NCBI GenBank assembly: GCA_040223615.1 | Contig: JAVKFY010000047.1 | Coordinates: forward strand, 35,043 to 99,042 | Length of the DNA stretch: 64,000 bases | Origin: JAVKFY01 sp040223615 | Lineage (GTDB): Bacteria; Pseudomonadota; Alphaproteobacteria; GCA-2731375 | Direction: 5' to 3' | Shown: piece after piece, positions 33,095 to 42,451 of the stretch | How positions within the stretch are numbered: position 1 is the first letter of the stretch | Layout of the letters: every line of letters starts with the position of its first letter | Notes under the pieces: generated by a model | Seen by the model: the letters and a program-made list of their open reading frames with translations, nothing else | Told to the model about the DNA's origin: nothing | Database searches by the model: none | Program-made: the position numbers and the translations under genes

Positions 33095-34726
33095 CTACCC
33101 GCGCGCCGGCTTCTGGTCCTGGACCATGTCGCGGAGTTTGTACTTCTGGATCTTGCCGGACGCGGTGCGCGGCATCTCGTCGATCACCACGAGCTGTTCC
33201 GGCATGTACTGCCGCGCCATCTGCTGCTCGGCCAGGTAGTTCGCCATCTCGTCGAAGGCCATGCCGTTGCCGGGCTTCAGCGTGACCACGGCGCAGCCGC
33301 GCTCGCCCAGCCGTTCGTCCGGCATCGCCACCACGGCGGCGTCGGCCACGGCGGGGTGGCGGTACAGCAGCTCCTCGACCTCGGTGACCGGTACATTCTC
33401 GCCGCCGCGGATGATGATGTCCTTGGAGCGGCCGACGATGCGGATGTAGCCGTCGGCGTCCATCCGCGCCCGGTCGCCGGTATCGAACCAGCCCTCAGGA
33501 TCGGTGCCCCAGGCCTCCGGCCGCTTGGCGTAGCCGACGAACTGGCCCATGCCGCGCACCTGCAGGTCGCCTTCGGTGTCCGGCGGGACCGGCTTGCCGT
33601 TCTCGTCGATCACGCGGACCTCGAAGCCGGGCATGGCGGCGCCGTCGGTGTCGAAGATCTTCTCCGGCGCATCGCCGCGCCGGGTCACGGTGACGATGCC
33701 GTTCTCGCTCATGCCCCAGATCGCGTGCACCGAGCATTTCAGGTTTTCCGTCGCGCGCTGCACCAGCACGCGCGGGATCGGCGCGCCGCCGGAGATGAAC
33801 GTTTCAAGCGAGGAGATGTCATGGTGCGCCAGTGCCGGCGTGTTGGTCAGGTCGGCCAGGAACGGCGTCGCACCCATGGTGAAGGTGACGCCCTCGCGCT
33901 CGATCAGCATCGCCGCCTCGGCCGGGTCCCAGACATCCTGGAACACCACCCGACCACCGAGCACGATCGGCATCAGCTGGCCGTACAGAAACCCGGTCTG
34001 GTGCGCCAGCGGCGACGACATCAGGATCACCGTGTCGCGGTCCAGGCCGATCTCCCGCGCCGTCGTCTGCAGGTTCGAGATCATGGTGTTGGAGGTGTGC
34101 ATCACGCCCTTCGGCTGGCCCGTCGTGCCGGAGGTGTAGAGCAGCTCGATGACGTCGTTCGGACCCGGCCGGCGCTGCGCGAACAGCCCGCCGTCGTCGG
34201 CCGGATTGTCGAGCAGCGCGGTTTCGAAATCGTCGCCCACCACCCAGACGTGATCCAGCATCGGCAACTGCGCCTGTAGCGCGCGGGCCATCGCCGGGTG
34301 ATCGAATCGCCGGAAGGTGCGCGGCACCACGATGGCCTTGGCCTCGGCGAAACCGAGCATGAATTCCAGCTCGCGCTCGCGGAAGATCGGCATCAGCGGA
34401 TTGGACACCGCACCGATCCGCAGGCAGGCCATGTGCATCGCCGCGAACTGCCACCAGTTCGGCAACTGCCAGGCGACCACGTCGTCCTTCTCGATCCCGG
34501 CCTTGGCCAGACCCACGGCGATGCGCCGCGAGCGGTCGTCGAGCTCGGCATAAGTCAACCGCGTGGTCTCTTGCGTGATCGAGTTGCGGTCGGTGATCAC
34601 CGTCCGGTCCGGCTGGCTCGCCACCCACTGGTCGAGGAAATCGAGCATCAGCTTGTCGGGCCACAGGCCGGTCACGCGCATCGCTTCGATACGTTCGTCG
34701 GACAGCATCACGGCGCGGTCGGTCAT
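33095..34726 (-). CDS. Acyl-CoA ligase (AMP-forming), cyclohexanecarboxylate/fatty-acid type
   Basis: 543-aa ANL-superfamily enzyme activating a carboxylic acid to its CoA thioester through an acyl-AMP. ATP/AMP motifs are intact: LLYTSGTTGQPKGVMHT (about 195-211), the WGMSENG aromatic-site loop near 345, the hinge region GWFDTGDRARMDADGYIRIVGRSKD (about 423-447) and catalytic Lys in RTASGKIQKYKLRD near 525. Overall resemblance is to AliA-like and medium-chain ligases. It begins 10 nt after the SDR stop on the same strand, so the two form an operon. Confidence 0.88.
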   Translation of the reverse strand: MTDRAVMLSDERIEAMRVTGLWPDKLMLDFLDQWVASQPDRTVITDRNSITQETTRLTYAELDDRSRRIAVGLAKAGIEKDDVVAWQLPNWWQFAAMHMACLRIGAVSNPLMPIFRERELEFMLGFAEAKAIVVPRTFRRFDHPAMARALQAQLPMLDHVWVVGDDFETALLDNPADDGGLFAQRRPGPNDVIELLYTSGTTGQPKGVMHTSNTMISNLQTTAREIGLDRDTVILMSSPLAHQTGFLYGQLMPIVLGGRVVFQDVWDPAEAAMLIEREGVTFTMGATPFLADLTNTPALAHHDISSLETFISGGAPIPRVLVQRATENLKCSVHAIWGMSENGIVTVTRRGDAPEKIFDTDGAAMPGFEVRVIDENGKPVPPDTEGDLQVRGMGQFVGYAKRPEAWGTDPEGWFDTGDRARMDADGYIRIVGRSKDIIIRGGENVPVTEVEELLYRHPAVADAAVVAMPDERLGERGCAVVTLKPGNGMAFDEMANYLAEQQMARQYMPEQLVVIDEMPRTASGKIQKYKLRDMVQDQKPARG

Positions 34727-34736
34727 CGGAGAATCC

Positions 34737-35477
34737 TCAACGGATCGAGCGCCCGCCGTCGACCGAGATCGACTGGCCGGTGACGAAGCTGGCGCCGGGG
34801 CCGGCGAGGAAGGCGATCACCGCGGCGACCTCCTCCGGCTGGCCCATGCGCCCCATCGGGTGCTTGGCGATCGAGGTCGCCCGCGCCGCCGCCTCGTCGG
34901 CGCGCGAGCGCAGCATGCCGGCCACCATCTGGGTCTCGATGGTCCCGGGGCAGACCGCATTGACCCGGATATTCTCGGCTGCGTGGTCGACCGCCAGGGT
35001 GCGGGTCAGCGCCGCGACGCCGCCCTTGGTCGAGCCGTAGGCGGCGTGCAGCGGCCCGCCGGTCAACGCGTCGATCGAGGCCAGGTTGACGATGGCGCCG
35101 CCGCCGCGCGCCCGCAGCGCCGGGATCGCCGCCTTGCAGCCCAGGAACGTGCCTTTCAGGTTCACGTCGAACATCAGGTCCCAGTCGGCCTCGCTGGTGT
35201 CCTCCGCCAATCCCTCGATCAGCACGCCGGCGCTGTTCACCAGGGCGTCGAGGCCGCCATGCTGGGTCTGGCACCGTGCCACCGCCTTGGCCCAGGCGTC
35301 GGCGTCGCGCACGTCGAGCACGATCTGGTCATAGCGCGCGTCGCGGTCGCGTTCCTGCTCGGAGAACAGGCCGGCCACCACTTCCGCGCCGTCGCCGTGC
35401 ATCGCCTGCGCGGTGGCCCGGCCGATGCCGGTGCCGCCACCGGTGATCAGCGCCACCCTGCCGTCCAGTACGCCCAT
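34737..35477 (-). CDS. SDR-family oxidoreductase
   Basis: 246-aa classical short-chain dehydrogenase. NAD(P) motif TGGGTGIG (about 13-20), structural NSAG near 85, catalytic Ser in NLASIDALTGG, and Tyr-x3-Lys (YGSTKGG) near 150 are all present, followed by VNAVCPGTIETQM. The tail matches FabG-like 3-ketoacyl reductases and many hydroxy-acid dehydrogenases. Upstream of an acyl-CoA ligase and divergent from a ketoacyl synthase, which favours reduction of a beta-keto or hydroxyacyl intermediate. Confidence 0.9.
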   Translation of the reverse strand: MGVLDGRVALITGGGTGIGRATAQAMHGDGAEVVAGLFSEQERDRDARYDQIVLDVRDADAWAKAVARCQTQHGGLDALVNSAGVLIEGLAEDTSEADWDLMFDVNLKGTFLGCKAAIPALRARGGGAIVNLASIDALTGGPLHAAYGSTKGGVAALTRTLAVDHAAENIRVNAVCPGTIETQMVAGMLRSRADEAAARATSIAKHPMGRMGQPEEVAAVIAFLAGPGASFVTGQSISVDGGRSIR

Positions 35478-35537
35478 GGTCGTCTCCCTCGATTTTGCCC
35501 ACATCATAGCGCTACGATTGCCGGCGGGGGGAATGCG

Positions 35538-36788
35538 ATGCGCCCAATTGCGATAACCGGTTTCGGCGTGGTCTCCGCGCTGGGCCACGACGCACGCGGA
35601 TTTCACGACGCGCTGGTCGCCGGACGGACGGCGATCGTGCCGGCGCCATGGGCTGCACGGCTTGACGGCCGCAAGGCCTGGTGGGGCCTGGTCGGCGATT
35701 TCGATCCGGCCGACTGGATGGACGCCAAGGTCGCCGAGGGCAGCGACCTGTTCGCCCAGTTCGCACTCGCCGCCACCGCCCAGGCGGTGCGTCACGCCGG
35801 CCTCGACGACATGGATCCGCTGCGCACCGCCATCGTGCACGGCACCTCGATCGGCGGCGTGCGCGCGGTGATGAAGGCGCAGCACGCGCTCGATACCGCG
35901 GGGCCGCAGGCGATCCCGCGCAAGACCATGATCCAGGTCTGGCCAAACATGGCCGCCGCACAGATCGCCATGCGCTACCGCCTGCACGGGCCCAGCATCA
36001 CCGTCACCACCGCCTGTGCCTCGGCGCTGGACGCGATCGGCACGGCGGCGCGGCTGATCGACGAGGGGCATGCCGACGTGGCCCTGGCCGGCGCGACCGA
36101 GGGCGGCATCTCCGCCCCCGGCGGCGGCACCGAAGGCGACTTCGTGCCGGTGATGTTCTACACCTCCACGCTCTACGGCATGGACGCGGCCTCCGACGAC
36201 CCGAACCGCGCCATGCTGCCGTTCGACGTGAAGCGAGCCGGCATCGTGGTCGGCGAGGGCGCCGCCATGCTAGTGCTGGAGCGCCCCGAACACGCCAGGG
36301 CGCGCGGCGCGCCGATCCTGGGCTACCTGCGCGGCTACGGCAACTGCGCCGACGCCCACCATCCCTCCTCACCCGACCCGTCCGGCCAATGGGAAGCGCA
36401 CGCCATGCGCCTGGCACTCAAGGACGCCGACGTGGCGCCGGACGACGTCCAGGCGCTGATCGCGCACGCCACCGGCACGCCAAAAGGGGATACCGCGGAA
36501 ATCAACGCCATCAACGCCGTGCATGGCGGGCGCGGCCTGCCGGTCGCCTCGGTCAAGGGCCACATCGGCCACCCCGGCGCGCCCGGCGGCGCGATGGGCA
36601 TCATGACCCTGCTGCAGGGCATGGATGACGGCCATTTTCTGATGACCGCCAACACCGACCAGCCGGACCCGGCCTGCGACTTCGAGGTGGTGACCGGCCA
36701 GGCCAAGCCGCTCGACTATGGCTGTGCCCAGGTCAACGCCTTCGGCTTCGGCGGCCAGAACGCTTCCGTCGTGGTCAGCCGGGACTGA
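35538..36788 (+). CDS. Beta-ketoacyl-[ACP] synthase, KAS II-like
   Basis: 416-aa condensing enzyme with thiolase fold. Active-site Cys is in TVTTACASALDAIG near 155, the first His in ALIAHATGTPKGD near 315 and the second in VASVKGHIGHPGAPGG near 347, so the Cys-His-His triad is complete. GGQNASVVV near the C-terminus is the usual KAS end. It diverges from the housekeeping FabF pattern in the second His motif (GHPGAPGG rather than G-H-x2-G-A-A-G). With two acyl-CoA ligases nearby and no ACP, it is probably not the housekeeping FabF. Confidence 0.85.
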   Translation: MRPIAITGFGVVSALGHDARGFHDALVAGRTAIVPAPWAARLDGRKAWWGLVGDFDPADWMDAKVAEGSDLFAQFALAATAQAVRHAGLDDMDPLRTAIVHGTSIGGVRAVMKAQHALDTAGPQAIPRKTMIQVWPNMAAAQIAMRYRLHGPSITVTTACASALDAIGTAARLIDEGHADVALAGATEGGISAPGGGTEGDFVPVMFYTSTLYGMDAASDDPNRAMLPFDVKRAGIVVGEGAAMLVLERPEHARARGAPILGYLRGYGNCADAHHPSSPDPSGQWEAHAMRLALKDADVAPDDVQALIAHATGTPKGDTAEINAINAVHGGRGLPVASVKGHIGHPGAPGGAMGIMTLLQGMDDGHFLMTANTDQPDPACDFEVVTGQAKPLDYGCAQVNAFGFGGQNASVVVSRD

Positions 36789-36792
36789 GCCG

Positions 36793-38277
36793 ATGCGCCT
36801 GACCCTGGCCGATACCGTCGCGGTCCGCGCCCGGTCGCAACCCGGCCACGAGGCGATCCGGGTGCTCGGCGGCACGCGCCTGACCTATGCCGAGTGCTGG
36901 CGCCGCGTGGTTGGCCTGGCCGAGGTGTTACGCGACGCGCCGGCCGGGCCGCATGGCGCCATGGTCGGCCTGCTGCTGCCGAACGGGGCCGACGCGGTGC
37001 TGGCCTTCCTGGCCTGTCAGATGGCCGGCGTCGCGGCGGTACCGATCAACAGCCGCCTGGCGCCACCGGAGATCAGGTTCATCCTGGAGGACAGCGGCGC
37101 CGCGATCCTGCTCACCGCCGACCCATTCCTGGCCACCGGCGTGCCCGACGGCGTCCGCGTCATCGATGCCGCCACGGTCTCGACGCCGGCGTCCGTGCCG
37201 CGCGCGATCGTCGGCGAGAACGGCAGTGGCGCCGCGACTGGCGTGGTCGGGTACACCTCGGGCACGACCGGTTTCCCGAAGGGCGCGCTGTGGAGCAACG
37301 ACCATTGGCTAACCCATTTGATGCGCTGGGGTTGGGAGTTCGGACTCACTGCCGAGCAGGTCTTGCTGGTGCCCGGTCCGCTGTTCCATTTGAGCTATGC
37401 CGGCCTGTCGCTGGCCGCCCTGGCGATCGGCGCGCGGGTCGACATCATGCCGGCATTCGAGCCCGGACCGGCCCTGGACGAGCTTTCCGAGCGCGCCACC
37501 TTCGCTTTCCTGGTGCCGGCGATGACCGGCATGTTGCTGGAGGAATGGCGCCGACGCGGGGAACCGGAGGTCGCGGCGTTCCGTTTCATGATCAGTTCCG
37601 GCGCGCCCGGACCGCTGTCGATGACCAAGGAAACGATGCGCATGTTGCCCAATGCCCGGGTCACCGAGGCCTATGGCTGGACTGAGGGTGGTTGGGTGAC
37701 GTTCGAGGTCAAGCGCGCCGAGACGCTGCTCGCGCACTCCGTCGGCTGGCCCACCTTCGGCAACGACGTTCAGGTCTTCGCCGAAGATGGCACGCCCGCG
37801 CCCGTCGGCGAGCCGGGTGAAGTCGGCGTCAGGGCATTGACTCATTTCGATGGCTATCTCGGCCGGCCTGACGCCACCGAAGCGGCCTGGCGCCATGGCT
37901 ATGTGATGAGCGGCGACATCGGCATCTGGCAGCCGGACGGCCGCCTCTGTATCGTCGACCGCAAGAAGGACATGATCATCTCGGGCGGCGAGAACGTGTA
38001 CACGGCGGAAGTCGAACGCATCCTGCACGAGCATCCCCTGGTGCTCGAAGCCGCCGTCGTCGGCCTGCCGGATGCGCGCTGGGGCGAACGGGTGGCCGCC
38101 ATGGTGGTGCCGCGCGGCGAGCTGGACCCGGACGACCTCGCCGGTTTCTGCCGCAACCGCCTGGCCGGCTACAAAGTGCCGCGCCAGATCGAGTTGCGCG
38201 ACGAGCTGCCGCGCAACTCGATGGGCAAGGTGCAGAAGTTCCGCATCGTGAAGCTGCTGTCGGAACCGGCGTCGTGA
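36793..38277 (+). CDS. Acyl-CoA ligase (AMP-forming)
   Basis: 494-aa ANL-family ligase beginning 4 nt after the ketoacyl synthase stop. Motifs are VVGYTSGTTGFPKGALWS (about 154-171), EAYGWTEGG near 294, MSGDIGIWQPDGRLCIVDRKKDMIISGGENVY (about 373-404) and catalytic-lysine segment RNSMGKVQKF near 482. Substrate undetermined. It ends in a GTGA overlap with a PAS_5 gene, so synthase, ligase and PAS_5 protein form one transcription unit. Confidence 0.88.
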   Translation: MRLTLADTVAVRARSQPGHEAIRVLGGTRLTYAECWRRVVGLAEVLRDAPAGPHGAMVGLLLPNGADAVLAFLACQMAGVAAVPINSRLAPPEIRFILEDSGAAILLTADPFLATGVPDGVRVIDAATVSTPASVPRAIVGENGSGAATGVVGYTSGTTGFPKGALWSNDHWLTHLMRWGWEFGLTAEQVLLVPGPLFHLSYAGLSLAALAIGARVDIMPAFEPGPALDELSERATFAFLVPAMTGMLLEEWRRRGEPEVAAFRFMISSGAPGPLSMTKETMRMLPNARVTEAYGWTEGGWVTFEVKRAETLLAHSVGWPTFGNDVQVFAEDGTPAPVGEPGEVGVRALTHFDGYLGRPDATEAAWRHGYVMSGDIGIWQPDGRLCIVDRKKDMIISGGENVYTAEVERILHEHPLVLEAAVVGLPDARWGERVAAMVVPRGELDPDDLAGFCRNRLAGYKVPRQIELRDELPRNSMGKVQKFRIVKLLSEPAS

Positions 38278-38777
38278 CGCTGGGCCAGGACGTGGCGCCA
38301 CCGCCACTGCGGCCGGCAGCGGAATGCCCGGCCCCACCTGCGCAGAGCCTTCTGGCCTGGTGGCAGGCGCTGCCGCGCAGCGGACGCTGGCCCGACTGGG
38401 CCGCCATCGACAAGCGCGACCTGAAGCCATGGATGGGCTGGATCGTGCTGTACGACGTGATCGACGGCGGCAGCGACCATCGCTACCGCCTGGTCGGCTC
38501 GCACATCGCCGAACGTTCCGGCCTCGACCTCACCGGCAAGTTGGTTTCCGAAGCGTCCTACACCACCAGGCACGATCAGTTCCTGATCCAGCTCGATAGG
38601 TTGCGACAGGCCGGCGAGCCGGCCTGGATCAACGCGGTGACGTCGACCGCGCGCGGCTATTCCGCCGTGCACGACCGCCTGTGCCTGCCCTTCGCCAACG
38701 GCGGCACGAACCTGGCGATTTGGCTGTTCTACGTCTGCGGCGACGAGATCCTGGTCGACCCCTACCGCCGCGGTTAG
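38274..38777 (+). CDS. PAS_5-family (PF07310-like) protein, 167 aa
   Basis: Third PAS_5-type protein, clearly related to the one at 1489-1980. L-x-x-W-W-x-x-L-P near 27 and the MGWIVLYDVIDGGSDHRYRLVGSHIAERSG block (about 52-81) match the family; LDLTGKLVSE follows. Start is GTG in a 4-nt overlap with the acyl-CoA ligase. Standalone PAS domain with no output module; might sense a ligand linked to the lipid cluster. The 3' end overlaps the convergent methyltransferase by 4 nt. Confidence 0.68.
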   Translation: MTLGQDVAPPPLRPAAECPAPPAQSLLAWWQALPRSGRWPDWAAIDKRDLKPWMGWIVLYDVIDGGSDHRYRLVGSHIAERSGLDLTGKLVSEASYTTRHDQFLIQLDRLRQAGEPAWINAVTSTARGYSAVHDRLCLPFANGGTNLAIWLFYVCGDEILVDPYRRG

Positions 38778-39601
38778 CGCCGCCGGCAGAGAATCTCGAC
38801 CGGAATCACGCGGCCTTCCTCGACGTTGCGCGCGGTGTTGCGCTGCATCTGGCGCATGCGATCGCCCATCAAGGTGACGGTGGATAGCTTCGGCGGCCCC
38901 TCGCGCTGGATCCGCTCGCGCATCTGCGCGAAGCCGCGTTTGCTGTCCTCGCTGGTGTCGCGGAATTCCAGAACCTCCAGCCCGGCCGCACCCAGCACCG
39001 CCAGCGTCTCCTCCGGCGTATTCAGGAAGCTGGTATCGGGCGTCTCCGCCCATGGCACCGGATAGTGCGGCGCCCCGCCCGGGCCCAGGCACAGGTTGGA
39101 CAGCGCCAGCCGTCCGCCGGGCTTCAGCACCCGCGTCGCCTCGGCATGGAAGCCGGCCTTGTCGGCGATGTTCATCACCACGTTCTGCGAGTAGGCGAAA
39201 TCGAAGCCGGCATCGTCGAACGGCAGCGCCAGGGCGCTGGCCTGACGGATCTCGACCTGGTCCGACAGGCCGCAGGCGCCGGTCAGCGCCACCCCGGCAT
39301 CGCAGAAGGCCGGCGTCAGGTCGATGCCAGTAATCCGGCAGCCGTAGGTCCAGGCCAGCCAGCGCGCCGGGCCGCCGATGCCGCAGCCGATGTCGAGGCC
39401 ATGCTCCTCGGCCTTCGGTTGCAGCAACTCGCCGATCTCGCGCGTCGCCTCGATCCCGCGACCGTGGAACTGGTCCAGCGGCGCCAGGTCGGCCGGTGTC
39501 GGGCTGTCGGCATCGCCGCCGGCCGCACGCAGCGCCGCCAGGATCCGGCCCGCAATGTCGTCGCTGGCATAGTGTTCGGCTACGGCCTTCTCGTCGCTCA
39601 T
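38774..39601 (-). CDS. Class I SAM-dependent methyltransferase
   Basis: 275-aa Rossmann methyltransferase. The SAM-binding glycine loop is LDIGCGIGGPARWLAW (about 74-89), followed by acidic residue ITGIDLT near 97, FDFAYSQNVVMNI around 137 and LKPGGRLALSN near 165. The general shape resembles UbiE- or sarcosine/dimethylglycine-type methyltransferases. Acceptor unknown. Not obviously in an operon; the upstream His-rich protein gene is 61 bp away on the same strand. Confidence 0.85.
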   Translation of the reverse strand: MSDEKAVAEHYASDDIAGRILAALRAAGGDADSPTPADLAPLDQFHGRGIEATREIGELLQPKAEEHGLDIGCGIGGPARWLAWTYGCRITGIDLTPAFCDAGVALTGACGLSDQVEIRQASALALPFDDAGFDFAYSQNVVMNIADKAGFHAEATRVLKPGGRLALSNLCLGPGGAPHYPVPWAETPDTSFLNTPEETLAVLGAAGLEVLEFRDTSEDSKRGFAQMRERIQREGPPKLSTVTLMGDRMRQMQRNTARNVEEGRVIPVEILCRRR

Positions 39602-39662
39602 GGTTCGTCGCTCACGCGCTGATGGATCACCAGCGCATGATGCGGCAAGCGAACGGCGAACT

Positions 39663-40319
39663 CTACTCGATGATCTGCCAGTCGCCGTCGGGCTGCTGGC
39701 AGGCGGTGCCCCAGGCCTGCTGCTGCCGGCCGGCGACGGTGACGGTGTGCTGGTACTCGCGACAGTAGCGGCCGGACTGGTCGCGACCGTCGCGGGTCAC
39801 CACGACCGAGCCGCCGGCGCCGCCGTCGTCCCAGGTGATGGTGCGGCCGATCGGCGCCGTGGTGGCGTAGACCTGGGTCCGGTGGTGCGCCTGGCGCTGT
39901 GATTGGTTCAGGATCGCGAACAGCCCGACGGTGGCCAGCCCGAGTCCGAACAGCACGAACGCATCGTCGTGGCCGCGATGACCGCGATAGTGCCGGTGCG
40001 CTGGCCGATGGGCGTAGCCGCGATGACGCGGCCGGTGATCGTAGTGCCGGTTGTCGTGGCGGTGTTTGCCGTAGCGCCGGCCATTGTCGCGCCGGGCATC
40101 GTAGTGCCGCCGATGGCCAGGCCGCACGATCACCACGCCACGCCGCTTGTAGCCGTGGCCGCGATGTTTCTGGTAGCCGCCATCGTGGTTTCGGTCGTAG
40201 CCGCCGTGGTGCCGGCCATGGCCGCGCCCGTCGGCCAGCGCTGTCGCCGGCACCTGCGCCACGGCGAACATCGCCGCCACTGCCAGTGCCAGCAGGCGTC
40301 CGGTCCTGCCTTGCATCAT
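39663..40319 (-). CDS. Exported His/Arg-rich protein with 17-kDa-surface-antigen-like C-terminus
   Basis: 218-aa secreted or envelope protein. Signal peptide about 1-30 (ALAVAAMFAVAQVPATALA). Residues ~31-115 are extremely rich in His, Arg, Gly and Tyr (repeats like HRGH, HRHY, RRHYD), a plausible metal- or polyanion-binding region. A hydrophobic helix (AFVLFGLGLATVGLFAIL, about 120-138) follows, then a C-terminal domain with GRYCREYQHTVTVAGRQQQAWGTACQQPDGDW, typical of RT0821/Lpp0805-type surface proteins. The Cys pair may form a disulfide. Tandem ATGs at 40319 and 40316 both fit the GGGAG site. Confidence 0.75.
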   Translation of the reverse strand: MMQGRTGRLLALAVAAMFAVAQVPATALADGRGHGRHHGGYDRNHDGGYQKHRGHGYKRRGVVIVRPGHRRHYDARRDNGRRYGKHRHDNRHYDHRPRHRGYAHRPAHRHYRGHRGHDDAFVLFGLGLATVGLFAILNQSQRQAHHRTQVYATTAPIGRTITWDDGGAGGSVVVTRDGRDQSGRYCREYQHTVTVAGRQQQAWGTACQQPDGDWQIIE

Positions 40320-40417
40320 CGCGCGCTCCCTCACTGCCGGCTCGCGCCGGTATCGAGGCTATCTACGGACCAGCGATGGAATTCCGTCACCGGCGACGGT
40401 GGCAAAGTCGTGTCGCG

Positions 40418-42451
40418 CTAGACCAGCAGCCGTGGAATCGCGGTCGTCCAGTGGCGCGTGGCGATCTCGTCGTCGCCCTCGAAGGCGCTGAGCTCGCCGG
40501 AAAACTGGAACATCTCCGCCGTCGACGTCAGCCGCGTGCTCAACGTCACCCGCACCCGCCACCCGTCGTCGCGGCGCAGCAGCACGCGTTGCGAGAATTC
40601 CGCCTGCGCCGACAGTGGGTCGGTCTCGATGATCCGGAACCGCTTCAGGTGACTGAAGCCGACATCGAGGTCGACGGCGTCGATCCGCGCCAACGTGGCG
40701 CCATCGAGTTCGCCGCCGTCGCTCTGCAGCGAGTAGACCATCTCGTTGCTCGCCAGGTCGATCTCGACCTTGCGCCGGAACTGTCGCGCGGTCAGGCCGC
40801 GCACCGCGCCGCCCGGCGCCGACGCCGGCGTCTCGAACGGCGCCAGGTGCTGGTCTTCGGATCGCGCCGGCCGCACCGGTAGCGCCAGCGTCGAGCCGCC
40901 GGTGCGAAAGGTCAGCGTCGCCTTCTCCGGCGCCGGCCACGCGATCGGCCAATAGGTGGTCGACAGCGCCAGCCGCACGCGATGCCCGGCGGGCAGGCGG
41001 TGCGCCATGTCGTTCAGCGCCAGCCGCACCCGGTACCACGTGCCCGGCGCCAGCGGCTTCGGCTCGCCGTGGCCATCGCGATGCGTCAGGTTCAGCAGGC
41101 CATAGCTGAGCCGCAGCGAGGCGCCGTCGGCCGCTACCTCGCATAGCCGCGCCACCAGCATCGCCACCGGGCGATCGGACTTCAGGTCGAGCTCGACCAC
41201 CGGCGCGCCGAGCAGTTCCAGGGGCTCGCTCAGCGGATCGCTGTCGAACACCAGCGAGCCGCCGTCGTCGGGGCGCTGGTCGCGCGGCATGTCGCCGTCG
41301 GCGCCGAATCCGCACCACTCGCCGGCGCGCATGCCGATGCCCTGCGGCGAGGCCACCGACAGTTCCACCGGCGGGCGCGGCTCGGCATCGAGATGTTCCG
41401 CGTTCAGATGAAACACGAGCGGCTCGGGCGTCGGCCAGGCCGGCTCGGCGACCCAGCGGCCGGGCCAGGTCTCGTGCTGCGGTGCCGGCGCGACGCTGTC
41501 CTGCAACCAGACCCTGACCGCCGGCTCGTCCATGATCCCGTTCTCGTGGCCCTTCAGCCAGCGATCCCACCAGCGCTTCGCCTCCTGCAGGAAGCCGATC
41601 GCCGGGCCCGGCCGGCCGTCCTGCGGATAGTTATGCGCCCACGGCCCGATCAGCGCCTTCTTCGGTCCCGTCAGGTTGGCCATCAGGCGCGGGATCGCGT
41701 TGGTATAGCCATCGGCCCAGCCGCCGACGGCGTAGACCGGTATCTCGATCGCGCCGTAATCCTCGCAGACCGAACCGCGGCGCCAGTAGGCGTCGCGCGC
41801 CTGGTGCTGCATCCAGACCGCGGGGAAGGGCCGTACCGCATCGAGCCGCGCCCGCCACATGTCGCGCCAGCGGTCCTCGCCCACCACACGTGGGTCCGGC
41901 GGCAACGCGGAATAGAGCGTCAGGAAGGTGCCCCACTGGATGTTCTCGTTCAGCAGGCAACCGCCCATGTAGTGCGCGTCGTCGGCATAGCGGTCGTCGC
42001 TGGAACACAGCGTGATGATTGCCTTCAAGGCCGGCGGCCGGCGCGCCGCGACCTGCAGCGCGTTGAAGCCGCCCCACGAGATGCCCATCATGCCGACGCC
42101 GCCATCGCACCACGGCTGGGCCGCGATCCAGGCGATCACGCGGTCGGCGTCGGCCAGTTCCTGCTCGCTGTACTCGTCCTCCAGGATGCCTTCCGAATCG
42201 CCGCTGCCGCGCACGTCGACGCGGACCGACGCATAGCCGTGCCCGGCGAACCAACGGTGCATCGGTTCGTCGCGCGCGCGCATGAAGTCGCGCTTGCGAT
42301 AGGGCAGGTATTCCAGCAGCGCCGGCACCGGCCTGGCATCGGCGTCGCGCGGCAGGAACAGCCGCGCGCTCAGCCTCGTGCCGTCCGGCATCTCGATCCA
42401 GACGTGCTCGACCTCCTCGATACGTTCGAGAATCGACTCGTCGATGTTCAC
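40418..42451 (-). CDS. CocE/NonD-family hydrolase (X-Pro peptidase S15 type)
   Basis: 677-aa alpha/beta-hydrolase with C-terminal jelly-roll (PepX_C) domain. Nucleophile Ser is in MMGISWGGFNALQ near 121-133; the oxyanion Tyr region is LEYLPYRKRD near 46; the Asp and His partners fall around 250-285 (GGWADGYTN; IGPWAHNYPQ). Related enzymes cleave esters (cocaine), glutaryl-cephalosporin amides or X-Pro peptides. ATGA overlap with the upstream ATP-grasp-like gene points to shared function on one small molecule or peptide. Confidence 0.88.
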   Translation of the reverse strand: MNIDESILERIEEVEHVWIEMPDGTRLSARLFLPRDADARPVPALLEYLPYRKRDFMRARDEPMHRWFAGHGYASVRVDVRGSGDSEGILEDEYSEQELADADRVIAWIAAQPWCDGGVGMMGISWGGFNALQVAARRPPALKAIITLCSSDDRYADDAHYMGGCLLNENIQWGTFLTLYSALPPDPRVVGEDRWRDMWRARLDAVRPFPAVWMQHQARDAYWRRGSVCEDYGAIEIPVYAVGGWADGYTNAIPRLMANLTGPKKALIGPWAHNYPQDGRPGPAIGFLQEAKRWWDRWLKGHENGIMDEPAVRVWLQDSVAPAPQHETWPGRWVAEPAWPTPEPLVFHLNAEHLDAEPRPPVELSVASPQGIGMRAGEWCGFGADGDMPRDQRPDDGGSLVFDSDPLSEPLELLGAPVVELDLKSDRPVAMLVARLCEVAADGASLRLSYGLLNLTHRDGHGEPKPLAPGTWYRVRLALNDMAHRLPAGHRVRLALSTTYWPIAWPAPEKATLTFRTGGSTLALPVRPARSEDQHLAPFETPASAPGGAVRGLTARQFRRKVEIDLASNEMVYSLQSDGGELDGATLARIDAVDLDVGFSHLKRFRIIETDPLSAQAEFSQRVLLRRDDGWRVRVTLSTRLTSTAEMFQFSGELSAFEGDDEIATRHWTTAIPRLLV

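Noticed and set aside
34737..36071. SDR gene extended upstream to 444 residues
   Set aside because: The first ~198 residues are antisense to the ketoacyl synthase; the Rossmann motif begins right after ATG 35477.
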